This document shows positions 27,429 to 36,278 of a stretch of 64,000 nt of DNA, in pieces. The notes under the pieces were generated by a model. The model saw nothing but the letters and a program-made list of their open reading frames with translations. It was not told the DNA's origin and searched no databases. Within the stretch, counting starts at the first letter, position 1, and the number at the start of each line of letters is the position of its first letter. The stretch lies in assembly GCA_036382775.1 (NCBI GenBank), contig DASVHD010000007.1:1-64000 (forward strand). Direction: 5' to 3'. Source of the DNA: a bacterium (GTDB lineage: Bacteria; Hydrothermota; Tepidihabitantia; SM23-42; JAOAFX01). Position numbers and translations under genes: made by a program.

Positions 27429-27940
27429 ACCGGTCAAGATTCCATGTCCCGCAGACCGAGATCGAAGATGACCTGGAGCTGGAATACCAGGAGGTTGTTC
27501 CGGCCGAGCTGGGGATCGAATGCCTTGATGGTGTTGATCTCCAGGCGATCAGCGCCAAGGTCAAGCTGACCAAGACCACGTTGGGCATCCTGGCCCGGTT
27601 TGACGTGCGCTTCACCGCGGGCATGGAATGCGTGCGATGTCTGGACCGGTTGCGCAAAGAGTTTCGCGGAAAACTGCACCTCGAATATGTCAAGGGGAGC
27701 GACCATTTTTCCAGGACCGAAAAAGTAGAATTGATGCCGGGTGAAATAGACTGTGTTTACTACGATGGTTTTTTCCTGGACGCAGGCGTTGGCATCAGGG
27801 AGACGATTATCTTTACCCTGCCTGTGGCGCCCGTTTGCCAGGACGGCTGCCTTGGTCTGTGCCCGGTATGCGGCAAGAACCTCAACAAGGGTCTGTGTCA
27901 CTGCCGGAAAAACAAAAGTGAGATCTTCAAGGTGAAATAA
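27425..27940 (+). CDS. yceD: DUF177/YceD-family protein with a probable AUA start
   Basis: Zinc-finger-like family linked to 23S rRNA and ribosome assembly. C-terminal signatures: CVRCLDRL, FFLDAGVGIRETIIFTLP, GLCPVCGKNLNKGLCHC. No ATG, GTG or TTG fits the N-terminal half: the first is a TTG at 27581, inside the domain. An ATA at 27425 lies 8 nt after a perfect AAGGAG and overlaps the stop of the previous gene (ATAA), which is just where an ATG would be expected. From there the product has 171 residues, a normal length. The rpmF gene that usually follows is absent. Confidence 0.75.
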   Translation: MNRSRFHVPQTEIEDDLELEYQEVVPAELGIECLDGVDLQAISAKVKLTKTTLGILARFDVRFTAGMECVRCLDRLRKEFRGKLHLEYVKGSDHFSRTEKVELMPGEIDCVYYDGFFLDAGVGIRETIIFTLPVAPVCQDGCLGLCPVCGKNLNKGLCHCRKNKSEIFKVK

Positions 27941-27944
27941 GGCC

Positions 27945-29312
27945 ATGCCGATCGTCCTGTTCTTTATCGTCAGTGCGCTGTCCTTTGACTCGATCCTGGA
28001 ACAGCCCGAATTGTCAAACGCTTACTATGGTATTTATATCCGGCGTCTTGATAATGACAGGGTCCTGTATAGTTACAATAGCAATAAAGTTCTGATCCCG
28101 GCATCCAACATGAAGCTCGTCACGACCGCGGCGGCGCTGTCATTGCTGGGCAGGGATTTCCGGTTCAAGACGCGGCTGGGCTACCAGGGAAAGCTTAATG
28201 GCGCCGAACTCGACGGCGACCTGATGCTGATCGGCGGCGGGGATCCCACGCTCGGGCTTGATTGCCTGGACCGTTTTTTTTTGATCCTGAAGCAGTATGG
28301 CATAGCTTCGGTCAAGGGCAATGTCGTGGTGGTGGACAACTATTTCGTGGACGAACGTCTGCCGGTCGGCTGGTCCTGGCATTACCTGGACGCAAAATAC
28401 GCCGCGGAGATATCGGCGCTGTCTATCAACAAAAATTGCGTTAACGTGATCATGCGGCCGACCAAGGTCGGCGAATTCGCGGACGTGACCTTTGAACCGC
28501 AGACAAACTACGTGAAGCTGGTCAGTCAGATGAGGACGAAAGAAGGCAATGACAGCATTATCATATACCGGAAACCGGAAGCCAATGTCATCTACGTCGA
28601 CGGCGCGGTAAGTATCCGCCGGCAGCGCGACATTGACGTGTCAGTCAAAGACCCGGCGCTGTTTACCGGCGTATTGCTCAAGGAAAAGCTTACCGCCATG
28701 GGGATCGCGATACGCGGCTCGGTCATAAGGAACAACACCGTGGTCCTGGACAGCACGATCGTAATAATGCTGGACTCGGTGGTGTCGGCTTCGCTGGACA
28801 CGATCGTGCAGGAGACCAACCAGGAAAGCGAGAATCTCTACGCGGAGATCCTCGTTAAGACCATGGGCGCCGAAAAAATGAAAACCGGGAGTTTTGTCGG
28901 CGGCATCTCGGCGGTCAAGAAATTCCTCACGAGCTGCAATATCGAAACGACTAAGGTTTCATTATGGGATGGTTCGGGGCTTTCCAAACATAACCTGATC
29001 GCGCCCGTTGATATCGCGCGCGTCCTTCAGCACATGTATCATGACAGCCTGTTCAATTGTTACTATCGATCGCTCGCTTCCCCGGGCAACGGCACGCTGG
29101 AGTACCGCTTTAACGGTTTCAAGGATTCGCTGCACGCCAAGACCGGCTCCATTCACGCGGTCTCATGCCTGAGCGGTTACCTGAGTGTGAATGGCATCGA
29201 CTGCTGTTTTTCGCTGATGTTCAACAATTACACGTGCGGGCTCCAGAAGATCATGACCATTCAGGAGGGGATCATCAGTGCCCTGGCCGAGTACCTGAGG
29301 GCGCAGCCGTGA
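27945..29312 (+). CDS. dacB: D-Ala-D-Ala carboxypeptidase/endopeptidase (PBP4, S13)
   Basis: Periplasmic peptidoglycan hydrolase, 455 residues. Short signal segment (MPIVLFFIVSALS). Active-site motifs in order: SxxK in PASNMKLVTTAAAL, SxN in ALSINKN and KTG in LHAKTGSIHAVS; DGSGLSKHN is also typical. It follows yceD by 4 bp and overlaps a small membrane-protein gene by GTGA. Confidence 0.92.
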   Translation: MPIVLFFIVSALSFDSILEQPELSNAYYGIYIRRLDNDRVLYSYNSNKVLIPASNMKLVTTAAALSLLGRDFRFKTRLGYQGKLNGAELDGDLMLIGGGDPTLGLDCLDRFFLILKQYGIASVKGNVVVVDNYFVDERLPVGWSWHYLDAKYAAEISALSINKNCVNVIMRPTKVGEFADVTFEPQTNYVKLVSQMRTKEGNDSIIIYRKPEANVIYVDGAVSIRRQRDIDVSVKDPALFTGVLLKEKLTAMGIAIRGSVIRNNTVVLDSTIVIMLDSVVSASLDTIVQETNQESENLYAEILVKTMGAEKMKTGSFVGGISAVKKFLTSCNIETTKVSLWDGSGLSKHNLIAPVDIARVLQHMYHDSLFNCYYRSLASPGNGTLEYRFNGFKDSLHAKTGSIHAVSCLSGYLSVNGIDCCFSLMFNNYTCGLQKIMTIQEGIISALAEYLRAQP

Positions 29313-29458
29313 GCCTAAGCTTTACGTCGAGACGGACCGCGGTCGAAAGAAAGTATTTTGTCCGGAGAAAACACTACCGGCCTTTAAGGTTTGTCGGCGT
29401 CGGCATCATCGTAACGATCGCGGTCATCTACGTGCTGTACAGGTTCATGGTCCGGTAA
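29309..29458 (+). CDS. Small single-helix membrane protein
   Basis: 49 residues starting at a GTG that overlaps the dacB stop (GTGA). The N-terminal half is very basic (about eleven Arg/Lys in 30 residues); the C-terminal half is one hydrophobic helix (FVGVGIIVTIAVIYVLYRF). Inferred to be an inner-membrane protein with its N terminus in the cytosol. No family recognised. Confidence 0.55.
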   Translation: MSLSFTSRRTAVERKYFVRRKHYRPLRFVGVGIIVTIAVIYVLYRFMVR

Positions 29459-29468
29459 CCGGATATTA

Positions 29469-29496
29469 TTGACTTTGATTTTTTTTATGTTATACT
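29469..29496 (+). promoter_or_regulatory. Promoter of the phosphoesterase gene
   Basis: TTGACT (29469-29474), 16-nt spacer, TATACT (29491-29496), 7 nt to the ATG at 29504. Predicted leaderless mRNA. Confidence 0.7.
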
Positions 29497-29503
29497 AAAA
29501 CGC

Positions 29504-30592
29504 ATGAAGACGATTTTAACTGCGGCCGTGATCACCATCTTTTCCGCCACCCTTTTGTCGGGCCAGATACCTACGCTCCTGATGCCGGGATTCCAGCCCT
29601 TTAACAGCGGTCCTTATCTGACCCCGACGTCTTCACCCACCACTTCAATGTGGGTTAACTGGAATACGGCGGTTCCCGAATCTTCTCGAGTGGCTTACGG
29701 ATCATCGCAGCTTGAGGATACGGTCTGGCTGAGCGAGGTCACTACGTACCACCATGTGCGGCTGGCAGATCTCAGGCCAGGGCACTGGTACTACTATCGG
29801 ATCATCCCGGACGGCGATATCCGGACTTTCCGCACTTTCCCCTTAGACCAGGATTCATTTGATTTCGTGATCTACGGAGATACGCGGAGCGATTCTGCAG
29901 CGCATCAGGCCGTGGTCGACCGCATCCTGGAATGCAGTCCGCGGTTCGTCATCAACACCGGGGACTTGGTGAAAAGCGGAGCCAGTACTCCGGACTGGGT
30001 GACTTTTTTCAACACGACCGATGAGCTGCTTGCCAGTACCGTTTACATGCCGGTTCCGGGTAACCATGAAAATCCGTACTGGCAGTACGACACGCTGTTC
30101 AGCCTGCCGGATGCCGAGTACTTCTATTCGGTGAATTTTGCCAATATCCATATGATATTTCTTGACACCCAGCATGAAATGAGGGGGGCTCAGGGAGACT
30201 GGCTGCGCAACGACCTGATCAAGGCTGACGACGACCCGCTTATCGATTGGATCTTCGTTATCTTCCATCGTCCGCCGTATTCAGCCGGCAGCCACGGCAG
30301 CCAGAAAGACGTCAGGGATGCCTGGTGCTCGTTGTTCGAAAAGTACGGCGTCGACATGGTTTTTTCGGGGCATGACCATCACTACGAACGGATGACGCCT
30401 ATCAACAACGTCATTTACATGATCATTGGCGGCGGTGGCGCGCCATTGTATGAGGTGGGCCGGAGCGAGTGGACGGCGTTCGCCCAGAGCATCCACCACC
30501 TGTGCCGGATAAAGATAATGCGCAATAAACTTGCCCTTGAAACGATCACTGCCGAGGGCCAGATCATCGATTCGTTACGTCTGGAAAAATAG
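29504..30592 (+). CDS. Secreted purple-acid-phosphatase-like metallophosphoesterase
   Basis: 362 residues. Signal peptide (TILTAAVITIFSATLLSG), an N-terminal fibronectin-III-like domain (SPTTSMWVNWNT, DLRPGHWYYYRI) and a calcineurin-like phosphoesterase domain with metal motifs YGDTRSD, VINTGDL, PVPGNHE, FHRPPYS and SGHDHHYER. Architecture as in bacterial purple acid phosphatases. Substrate unknown. Followed 4 bp later by a dipeptidase gene. Confidence 0.88.
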   Translation: MKTILTAAVITIFSATLLSGQIPTLLMPGFQPFNSGPYLTPTSSPTTSMWVNWNTAVPESSRVAYGSSQLEDTVWLSEVTTYHHVRLADLRPGHWYYYRIIPDGDIRTFRTFPLDQDSFDFVIYGDTRSDSAAHQAVVDRILECSPRFVINTGDLVKSGASTPDWVTFFNTTDELLASTVYMPVPGNHENPYWQYDTLFSLPDAEYFYSVNFANIHMIFLDTQHEMRGAQGDWLRNDLIKADDDPLIDWIFVIFHRPPYSAGSHGSQKDVRDAWCSLFEKYGVDMVFSGHDHHYERMTPINNVIYMIIGGGGAPLYEVGRSEWTAFAQSIHHLCRIKIMRNKLALETITAEGQIIDSLRLEK

Positions 30593-30596
30593 CCGC

Positions 30597-31469
30597 ATGC
30601 CGCCGGTCTTTGACCTGCATTGCGACACCCCTTTAAAGATCCACGAGCATAAATCTGGCCACGTGAACACGGCGACGCTGAAAAATAACGGCTATTGCGG
30701 GGCCGTGTTTGCGCATTTCGTCGAGCCCGGATCAAAGCAGCCTTTTGTCGACGCTGTGAAACTGTTGACCTCGACGCTGGAGTACCTCAATGGTCTGCCC
30801 GACGTTTTCCTGATGAGGAATTACGGGGATTTTGAGGCTTCCCGTCTTAATATTCTCCTGGGTGTTGAAGGCGGCCATATTTTTGACCGGAATTCAAAAC
30901 AGGTCGAAATTCTGTTTGAGATGGGCGCTCGCGTTTTCACCATCACGTGGAACAATTCCAACCGCCTGGCGCATTCGGCGCTCGAGAGCGACAACAAGGG
31001 CCTGACCGCGCGCGGCAGGGACCTGTTGAAAGTACTGGCGTCATTGGATGCGATCATTGACGTTTCCCACGCTTCGACCAGGACAGTGCAGGATATATGC
31101 GAGCGTTACGAAGGCAAAGTGATCGCCAGCCATTCCTGTCTCCGGGTATTCAATCCCTTTTTTTTAAGAAATATCGATGATCAGGCAGTGCGCTCGATCG
31201 CGGACCGGAGGGGTGTTGTGGGCATTAACATTTCCCGCTATCACCTGGGAACCGGGACGCCACTTGAGCACATCGATTATTTAAAGACGAACTTTGGCGA
31301 GCACGTACCGGCTTTTGGCAGCGATTTTGACGGCATCGATGACGCCGTGCTCGCCGACCCGGCAGAAGTACAATCCATCGCCTCGGAGGCGAAAAACAAA
31401 GGCTATAACGATCGCGTCATTGAAGGTTTTTTCAGCAGCAACTTTCTTCGGTTATTAAAAAAAGTGTAA
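30597..31469 (+). CDS. Membrane-dipeptidase-like peptidase M19
   Basis: 290-residue zinc dipeptidase/renal-dipeptidase family. Metal-ligand motifs: FDLHCDTP (His, Asp), GVEGGHIF, IIDVSHAST, VIASHSCLR and GSDFDGID. Start at the ATG at 30597, four bases after the upstream stop; an earlier frame overlapping the phosphoesterase is not credible. No signal peptide is visible, so it is probably cytoplasmic. Confidence 0.9.
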   Translation: MPPVFDLHCDTPLKIHEHKSGHVNTATLKNNGYCGAVFAHFVEPGSKQPFVDAVKLLTSTLEYLNGLPDVFLMRNYGDFEASRLNILLGVEGGHIFDRNSKQVEILFEMGARVFTITWNNSNRLAHSALESDNKGLTARGRDLLKVLASLDAIIDVSHASTRTVQDICERYEGKVIASHSCLRVFNPFFLRNIDDQAVRSIADRRGVVGINISRYHLGTGTPLEHIDYLKTNFGEHVPAFGSDFDGIDDAVLADPAEVQSIASEAKNKGYNDRVIEGFFSSNFLRLLKKV

Positions 31470-31473
31470 TTTT

Positions 31474-32730
31474 CTAAGGGATCACATCGGTATACCGCGT
31501 TATGAACGCGGAACGGTCGTAAAGGTCCTGCAAAGAAATTTTGCGCGCTGCCATCGCGGCTTTGATCCGTGGTAAGTATTTCTTTACCGTTCCGACATGC
31601 AGGCGCATGACCCGGCAGTACTGCCGGGTCCGCGCCAGGCCGCCATAGATCGCCTGGACCGGGCAGCGGCCGCCGCAATAAAAGTACACACCGCATTTGC
31701 TGCACCCGAGGTCATTCGTGTATTCGGTAAGAGCCAAGAGGTCGCGGCGCTTGAAAACGTTGGTTTCATCATTGATATCGCCAAGTCCGGTTTCCGGGGG
31801 AAAGTCAACGCACATCCTCACGGTGCCGTCGACAAGGTCAAAATTGCGGCCCAGTTCCACGCCGCAGCAAGTGTGTCCGCGTTCCTTGCCGGTCAGCAGA
31901 TAAAGCGTCAGTTCGTTGATGTGGGCGATCGGCAGGATGATGCCGGTTTCAAGCTTGCCAGCGAAGGCGTCCATTATACCGGTAAGATCTTCTTTGTACT
32001 GCAGGCAGTACTGATCGATATCATTAAAGGGTTCCCTGATCTCGACCCAATGCCAGAACCAGTGGTCGACCAGGCTCTTTTCATGCAGTCTCATGAATTC
32101 ATCAAAGCAGCGGCCAAGCGACTGGCCCTCGCGCAGGGTCGACCACATGAGCACGTGACCCTTGTAGGATGCTCCGTTGCGCAGCGCATTAAGGTTCTCG
32201 GTCATGCGCCGCAGATCGGTGCCGGGTCTCACGCGGTTATGCTGCGCGGCGTCGCCATCTATGGAAATGGACATCAGCCAGGTCTTCAAGATCAGGTCGG
32301 GATATCGGCGCAGGGTTTGTTCAATGAACTCGCCATTGGTATAGATCATATAACGCAGGCGGTTTTTTATCGAAGAGGAGTCGAGCCGGACCCGGATCTT
32401 TTCCATTTTGTCCGGCGCAAGCAGGGGTTCTCCGCCGTAAAAACAGACCGTGACCATGCGTTCTGGAGAACGCAAGGCCAGGTTTTGTATCATCGCGGTA
32501 TCGCGTTCGGGATCAGCTTCCTGGAATGTTGTGATCGAGTCCCGCGGCTGGCCCGGCGCGTGAGTATTGGTTATCGTGCTGTTGATACAGCCCTCGCACC
32601 GGGCGTTGCAGCGACCCGTTATCGTCACGTGGATCAAAATGCTGTCATCTTCGACAAAATGGATTTTTTGTGTCTGTTGTTCTTTATGCTTATTCATATC
32701 CTCTTTTTTAGCAATATCACATGGATTCAA
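31474..32730 (-). CDS. Radical SAM protein with SPASM-type C terminus
   Basis: 418 residues. Radical SAM cluster CNARCEGC (Cys41, 45, 48), the GGEP motif in FYGGEPLLAP, and a Cys-rich SPASM-like C terminus (CSKCGVYFYCGGRC plus a later Cys in QYCRVM). It resembles sulfatase-maturase-type and peptide-modifying enzymes. No sulfatase or precursor-peptide gene is next to it. A second in-frame ATG (32697) is possible. Converges with the dipeptidase gene with only 4 bp between stops. Confidence 0.8.
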   Translation of the reverse strand: MNPCDIAKKEDMNKHKEQQTQKIHFVEDDSILIHVTITGRCNARCEGCINSTITNTHAPGQPRDSITTFQEADPERDTAMIQNLALRSPERMVTVCFYGGEPLLAPDKMEKIRVRLDSSSIKNRLRYMIYTNGEFIEQTLRRYPDLILKTWLMSISIDGDAAQHNRVRPGTDLRRMTENLNALRNGASYKGHVLMWSTLREGQSLGRCFDEFMRLHEKSLVDHWFWHWVEIREPFNDIDQYCLQYKEDLTGIMDAFAGKLETGIILPIAHINELTLYLLTGKERGHTCCGVELGRNFDLVDGTVRMCVDFPPETGLGDINDETNVFKRRDLLALTEYTNDLGCSKCGVYFYCGGRCPVQAIYGGLARTRQYCRVMRLHVGTVKKYLPRIKAAMAARKISLQDLYDRSAFITRYTDVIP

Positions 32731-32780
32731 AATTGTATTTTTTGTCGCCGTAATCTTTGTTCTATATCTCTGTAATCAAG

Positions 32781-32833
32781 CCCTCACCTATATCCTCTCC
32801 CTTTAAGGGAGAGGATATGGCTGGGGTGAGGGG
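32781..32833. repeat. C-rich/G-rich inverted repeat
   Basis: Fifth copy of the dispersed palindrome (cctctccctt / aagggagagg core, flanked by ccctcacc / ggtgaggg). It lies just beyond the 3' end of tRNA-Ala. Confidence 0.8.
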
Positions 32834-32836
32834 AAA

Positions 32837-32909
32837 TGGAGGTGAGCGGAGTCGAACCGCTGACCTATGAGTTGCAAACCCATTGCTCTCCCAGCTGAGC
32901 TACACCCCC
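32837..32909 (-). tRNA. tRNA-Ala (anticodon TGC)
   Basis: Read on the minus strand: acceptor stem gggggtg / cacctcc with the G3:U70 wobble pair that defines tRNA-Ala, D-arm gctc / gagc, anticodon stem atggg / ctcat with loop tttgcaa (anticodon TGC), T-arm around ttcgact, discriminator A. CCA is not encoded. Confidence 0.95.
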
Positions 32910-33056
32910 AAAGAGGGGCAGAGCCCCCCTTTTATCCATTCGGTTTTTAGACAATCCAAAAACCTCATGGATACCTTTAATCCCCCCGCGTTCTGTCTCA
33001 CTCATTTAGCATTAAATATTTTACCTGCGCTGTCAGGACCGGCAGGCTGTGCTTGA
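32910..33056. other. Gene-free stretch with two hairpins
   Basis: Directly upstream of tRNA-Ala (minus strand) lies a GC-rich hairpin gggg-c-aga-g-cccc (about 32914-32929), then ggtttttagacaatccaaaaacc (32941-32963), a 7-bp AT-rich stem. No open frame of note. They could belong to the tRNA-Ala leader. Confidence 0.4.
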
Positions 33057-33908
33057 TTAAAATTTCGCGAAATTTAAGTCCAGGCCGAACGAGTTAACAA
33101 AGGTCAGCTCTTTATCGAACAGCCGGTCTTTGTTAATGTGAAAATCAAGGTTGAATTCCCGTACGCGGAAGCATATGCCCGGTTCGACAGCTATTCCTGC
33201 AGGAACAAAACCATCGTCCATTGTGAACAATTCCCTGCAGCCCAGGCGCAGCAATATAAGACGGCTCAAGGGAAGTTCCAGACCAGCGTAGATGCCGGTC
33301 GTATCGCTGATATTGCCGATCGTGTAGAAAGAATAATCGCCGGCGAGGTAGATGAATCCCTCGTTGAGGATGAGCCTCTGGATCATCAGCCCTCCGCGAT
33401 GGTTCTGGTATTCCATTGGTTCGCTGTAATTACCGTAAGTGTAGCGGGGAATGATGACAAAATCGAGTTTGCGTTTTAGGCACCGTGCATTGATAGTGAA
33501 GTATTTCGCGTCTACCGCGTCGGACATGAAGAACGAGACATCGCCACGCGACTCAAAATGGGCACGGCCAATACCAAAACCGTATGCCGTGTGGTCCTTG
33601 ACCGGCGACATGTACAGGCCAATGTCGAAGCGTTTCACGGTCACACCATAGCCGATGTTGAGATCGCCGTTGTTCCAGACCGCCAGACCGCCGATTTCGG
33701 TCTTGGGCGAGATGATCAGTCCGAAATCATCCAGACCAGTGAAAATATCGCCGTATAGGCAGTTCTGATACAGCGGTATATGCTGCGGAAAAATGGAGAT
33801 ATTCACCGGATCGTCGATGTAATCTCCAGCCATGAGCGTGTTCATGCGCGTCTGATCAGCCCAGCATAGACATAAAATTCCTGCGAAAACTATCAATATT
33901 TTTTTCAT
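33057..33908 (-). CDS. Secreted beta-rich protein, probably outer-membrane barrel
   Basis: 283 residues. Signal peptide (MKKILIVFAGILCLCWA), then alternating hydrophobic/polar strands separated by Gly/Asp turns, ending with ...LDLNFAKF, a terminal Phe as in outer-membrane barrels. Contains DDPVNISIFPQHIPLYQN near the N terminus, a motif of a conserved family in related candidate phyla as far as I recall. No enzymatic motif. Own promoter; predicted leaderless. Confidence 0.55.
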   Translation of the reverse strand: MKKILIVFAGILCLCWADQTRMNTLMAGDYIDDPVNISIFPQHIPLYQNCLYGDIFTGLDDFGLIISPKTEIGGLAVWNNGDLNIGYGVTVKRFDIGLYMSPVKDHTAYGFGIGRAHFESRGDVSFFMSDAVDAKYFTINARCLKRKLDFVIIPRYTYGNYSEPMEYQNHRGGLMIQRLILNEGFIYLAGDYSFYTIGNISDTTGIYAGLELPLSRLILLRLGCRELFTMDDGFVPAGIAVEPGICFRVREFNLDFHINKDRLFDKELTFVNSFGLDLNFAKF

Positions 33909-33913
33909 ACGGA

Positions 33914-33941
33914 ATTATACATATGGGGGGCTAAATGTCAA
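33914..33941 (-). promoter_or_regulatory. Promoter of the barrel-like protein gene
   Basis: Minus strand: TTGACA (33936-33941), 16-nt spacer, TATAAT (33914-33919), 5 nt to the ATG at 33908. Both hexamers perfect. Confidence 0.75.
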
Positions 33942-33959
33942 CACAAAACCATAAACATT

Positions 33960-34057
33960 GTCATTCCGTGCTAGATACGGAATCCAGTGTACTTTTAGAT
34001 CTGATTGGATTCCTGCTGGAGTTTATCCCGTACTCCGATACGGGGCAGGAATGACAG
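33960..34057. repeat. Palindromic dispersed repeat
   Basis: Block beginning gtcattccgtg-ctagat-acggaat and ending tacggggcaggaatgacag, with ctcctgctggag-like centre; closely related to 8543-8634 and more distantly to 1005-1070 and 40289-40370. It fills the gap between the ruvB stop and the barrel-like gene. Confidence 0.75.
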
Positions 34058-34091
34058 CAAAGGCTTAACAAGATACGATTAAGATTGTGTA

Positions 34092-35114
34092 TTATCGGAA
34101 CAGCGGACCCGGGCTCTTTTTTATGCCGAAATGCTCGTAGGCGAGCGCGGTCGCTTCCCGGCCGCGCGGTGTCCTCTTGATGAATCCTTCCATTATCAGG
34201 AACGGCTCGAAAACCTCTTCGATGGTCTGGGCGTCCTCGCCCACCGCGACCGCCAGGTTGTTGACGCCTACCGGACCGCCCTGAAATTTTTCAATTATTG
34301 TCTTGATGATTTTCTTATCCATGTCATCAAGGCCCCGCGTGTCGACTTCCAGTTTTTTCAGGGCGTAATCACAGATCTCAACGTCGATCATTTCCTTGCC
34401 CTTGACCTGGGCGAAATCTCGTACCCTTCTGAGCAGGCGGTTGGCGATCCTGGGCGTGCCGCGCGCGCGTCTTGCCAGCTCCATCGCCGCCGGATTATCG
34501 ATCTTGATATCGAGGATCTTTGCCGAACGCTTGATAATATAGTTAAGGTCCTCGGCCGGGTAGTAGTCCAGCCGGAAATTTATGCCAAAGCGCGAACGCA
34601 GGGCCGATGAGAGCAGACCTGACCTGGTCGTCGCGCCGATCATCGTAAAATGTTCGAGCTTAAGCCGGATGACCTGCGCGCCCATGCCCTTGTCCTGCAT
34701 AACGTCCAGGCAGAAGTCTTCCAGGGCCGGGTACAGGTATTCCTCGACGGCGCGGTTGATCCGATGCACTTCATCAATGAACAGGACGTCCCCGCGCTTC
34801 AAATTACTGACAATGCCGGCAAGGTCGAACGGACGCTCCATTATCGGCCCGGAGGTGGGGTAGATGTTCACGTCCATCTCCTCGGCGATGATGTGAGCGA
34901 GCGTTGTTTTGCCGAGACCGGGTGGGCCGAATAGCAGGGTATGTTCGAGCGGTTCTTTTCTTTTCTTCGCGGCCTGGATGAATACCTTCAGGTTTTCCAC
35001 GGTGTTTTTCTGACCAACGAAATCAGTCAGTTTTTTAGGCCTTAAGGTTAGCTCATAGATCTCTTCACCGGCGAGGAGTCCGCCCGTGGTTGTGCGTTCA
35101 CCGTCGATTGTCAT
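34092..35114 (-). CDS. ruvB: Holliday junction branch-migration ATPase RuvB
   Basis: AAA+ motor of the RuvAB branch-migration complex. 340 residues with LRPKKLTDFVGQ, Walker A LFGPPGLGKTTLAHIIA, Walker B VLFIDEVHRINRAVEE, sensor region GATTRSGLLSSALRSRFGI and a C-terminal winged helix (GVNNLAVAVGED, FIKRTPRGREAT). 10 bp after ruvA in the yebC-ruvC-ruvA-ruvB cluster. Confidence 0.97.
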   Translation of the reverse strand: MTIDGERTTTGGLLAGEEIYELTLRPKKLTDFVGQKNTVENLKVFIQAAKKRKEPLEHTLLFGPPGLGKTTLAHIIAEEMDVNIYPTSGPIMERPFDLAGIVSNLKRGDVLFIDEVHRINRAVEEYLYPALEDFCLDVMQDKGMGAQVIRLKLEHFTMIGATTRSGLLSSALRSRFGINFRLDYYPAEDLNYIIKRSAKILDIKIDNPAAMELARRARGTPRIANRLLRRVRDFAQVKGKEMIDVEICDYALKKLEVDTRGLDDMDKKIIKTIIEKFQGGPVGVNNLAVAVGEDAQTIEEVFEPFLIMEGFIKRTPRGREATALAYEHFGIKKSPGPLFR

Positions 35115-35124
35115 GGTTTATCTC

Positions 35125-35685
35125 TCATTGCGCGGGCTTATTTCTTAATGCCAGCTTGATCATTTCTTCCACGGACAGGTTCTGGCTGTCGGGGAGCTGA
35201 CGCAGGCGGTTTATCGCCTCGACCCGGGTCAATCCCAGGCCGACCAGGGCGCTCACGGCCTGGCTAAAGGTCGATGCTTCTTTGGTGAATTCCAGTTTAC
35301 CCTTGAGTTCCAGCACGATCTTGCTTGCCAGTTTTTGCCCGATCTTGGGGACCGAAGCCAGGAGACTTATGTTCTCTTCTTCGATCGCGCGGGCTATCTC
35401 CTGGGGTTTAAAATTGGAAAGAAGGGTAAGCGCGGATTTGGGGCCGATCCCCGGTACCGAGATCAATTGCTCGAAAGTCCCTTTGTCTTCTTTGGCAATG
35501 AAGCCGTAGATGAACGCCTCCTCTTCCTTGATGATATATTTAGTAAAAAGCGTTATTTCCTGACCGGCTACCAGTTCTTTGAACGAGGATGTCGGCATGT
35601 ACACCTGATAGCCCACGCCATGGATATCGAGGATGAGCGAGGGGGGTGTAAGTTCGATGATTTTTCCGGAGAGACGTCCGATCAC
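35125..35685 (-). CDS. ruvA: Holliday junction DNA-binding subunit RuvA
   Basis: 186 residues: N-terminal OB-fold (MIGRLSGKIIE, VGYQVYMPTSSF), tandem helix-hairpin-helix part (LISVPGIGPKSALTLLSNF, SVPKIGQKLASKIVLELKGK) and a C-terminal domain that contacts RuvB (SALVGLGLTRVEAINRL). Confidence 0.96.
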   Translation of the reverse strand: MIGRLSGKIIELTPPSLILDIHGVGYQVYMPTSSFKELVAGQEITLFTKYIIKEEEAFIYGFIAKEDKGTFEQLISVPGIGPKSALTLLSNFKPQEIARAIEEENISLLASVPKIGQKLASKIVLELKGKLEFTKEASTFSQAVSALVGLGLTRVEAINRLRQLPDSQNLSVEEMIKLALRNKPAQ

Positions 35686-35732
35686 AATGCTTCGCCTTGC
35701 TTAGTAATGATTGCAGAGATAATAAAGAAAGA

Positions 35733-36206
35733 TCATAGTGATACTGGTTTGCATGATGACTTCTTTGAGCCCGTATAGGCGATGGCGATGGCGTCGATCG
35801 CATGGTTTGAGGTCTTTGTCTTGGGCCGGCGCATGATCCGTTCAATGAAGAACCTTACCTGCCCTTTTGATGCCCGGCCATTCCCGGTCGTGGTTAGTTT
35901 GATCTGGGTGGGCGTGTATTCATAAAGATCGATATTATTGCTTTTCAGCATGAAAATAAGGGCGCCTCTGAGTTCTGAAACGCGCATTAAACTCGATACG
36001 TTCTTTTCGTAAAAGGCTTTCTCCAGCACGGCAAATGACACCTTGTTGCGCTCGATCGCCCGCTGGATCCCATTACATATCTCGAATATCTTTTCATTGC
36101 TGTCTTTGAGATGGGGACGGATGGTGCCGGTTTCGATCACGTTATTGTTTTCTATGACACTGTAGCCGGTTGCGGTGAGTCCGGGATCGATCCCAAGAAC
36201 CTTCAT
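35733..36206 (-). CDS. ruvC: Holliday junction resolvase RuvC
   Basis: 157-residue RNase H-fold endonuclease. Catalytic Asp7 in LGIDPGL, Glu in AVLEKAF and the C-terminal acidic pair in HAIDAIAIAYTG. The ATG at 36206 starts the domain; an adjacent upstream TTG is not needed. Part of yebC-ruvCAB. Confidence 0.95.
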   Translation of the reverse strand: MKVLGIDPGLTATGYSVIENNNVIETGTIRPHLKDSNEKIFEICNGIQRAIERNKVSFAVLEKAFYEKNVSSLMRVSELRGALIFMLKSNNIDLYEYTPTQIKLTTTGNGRASKGQVRFFIERIMRRPKTKTSNHAIDAIAIAYTGSKKSSCKPVSL

Positions 36207-36278
36207 CAACTCACTTTGTGAGTTCGATTACGGTGATGAAAGGATTGATTACAGTGATTAAGACGTGCACAGGTCTGG

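Noticed and set aside
26214-27437. 407-codon minus-strand frame opposite the secreted AsnB-labelled gene
   Set aside because: It is the antisense of a well-conserved protein, has no domain and no start signals.
31597-32775. 392-codon plus-strand frame opposite the radical SAM gene
   Set aside because: Antisense shadow; the minus strand has the CxxxCxxC and SPASM motifs.
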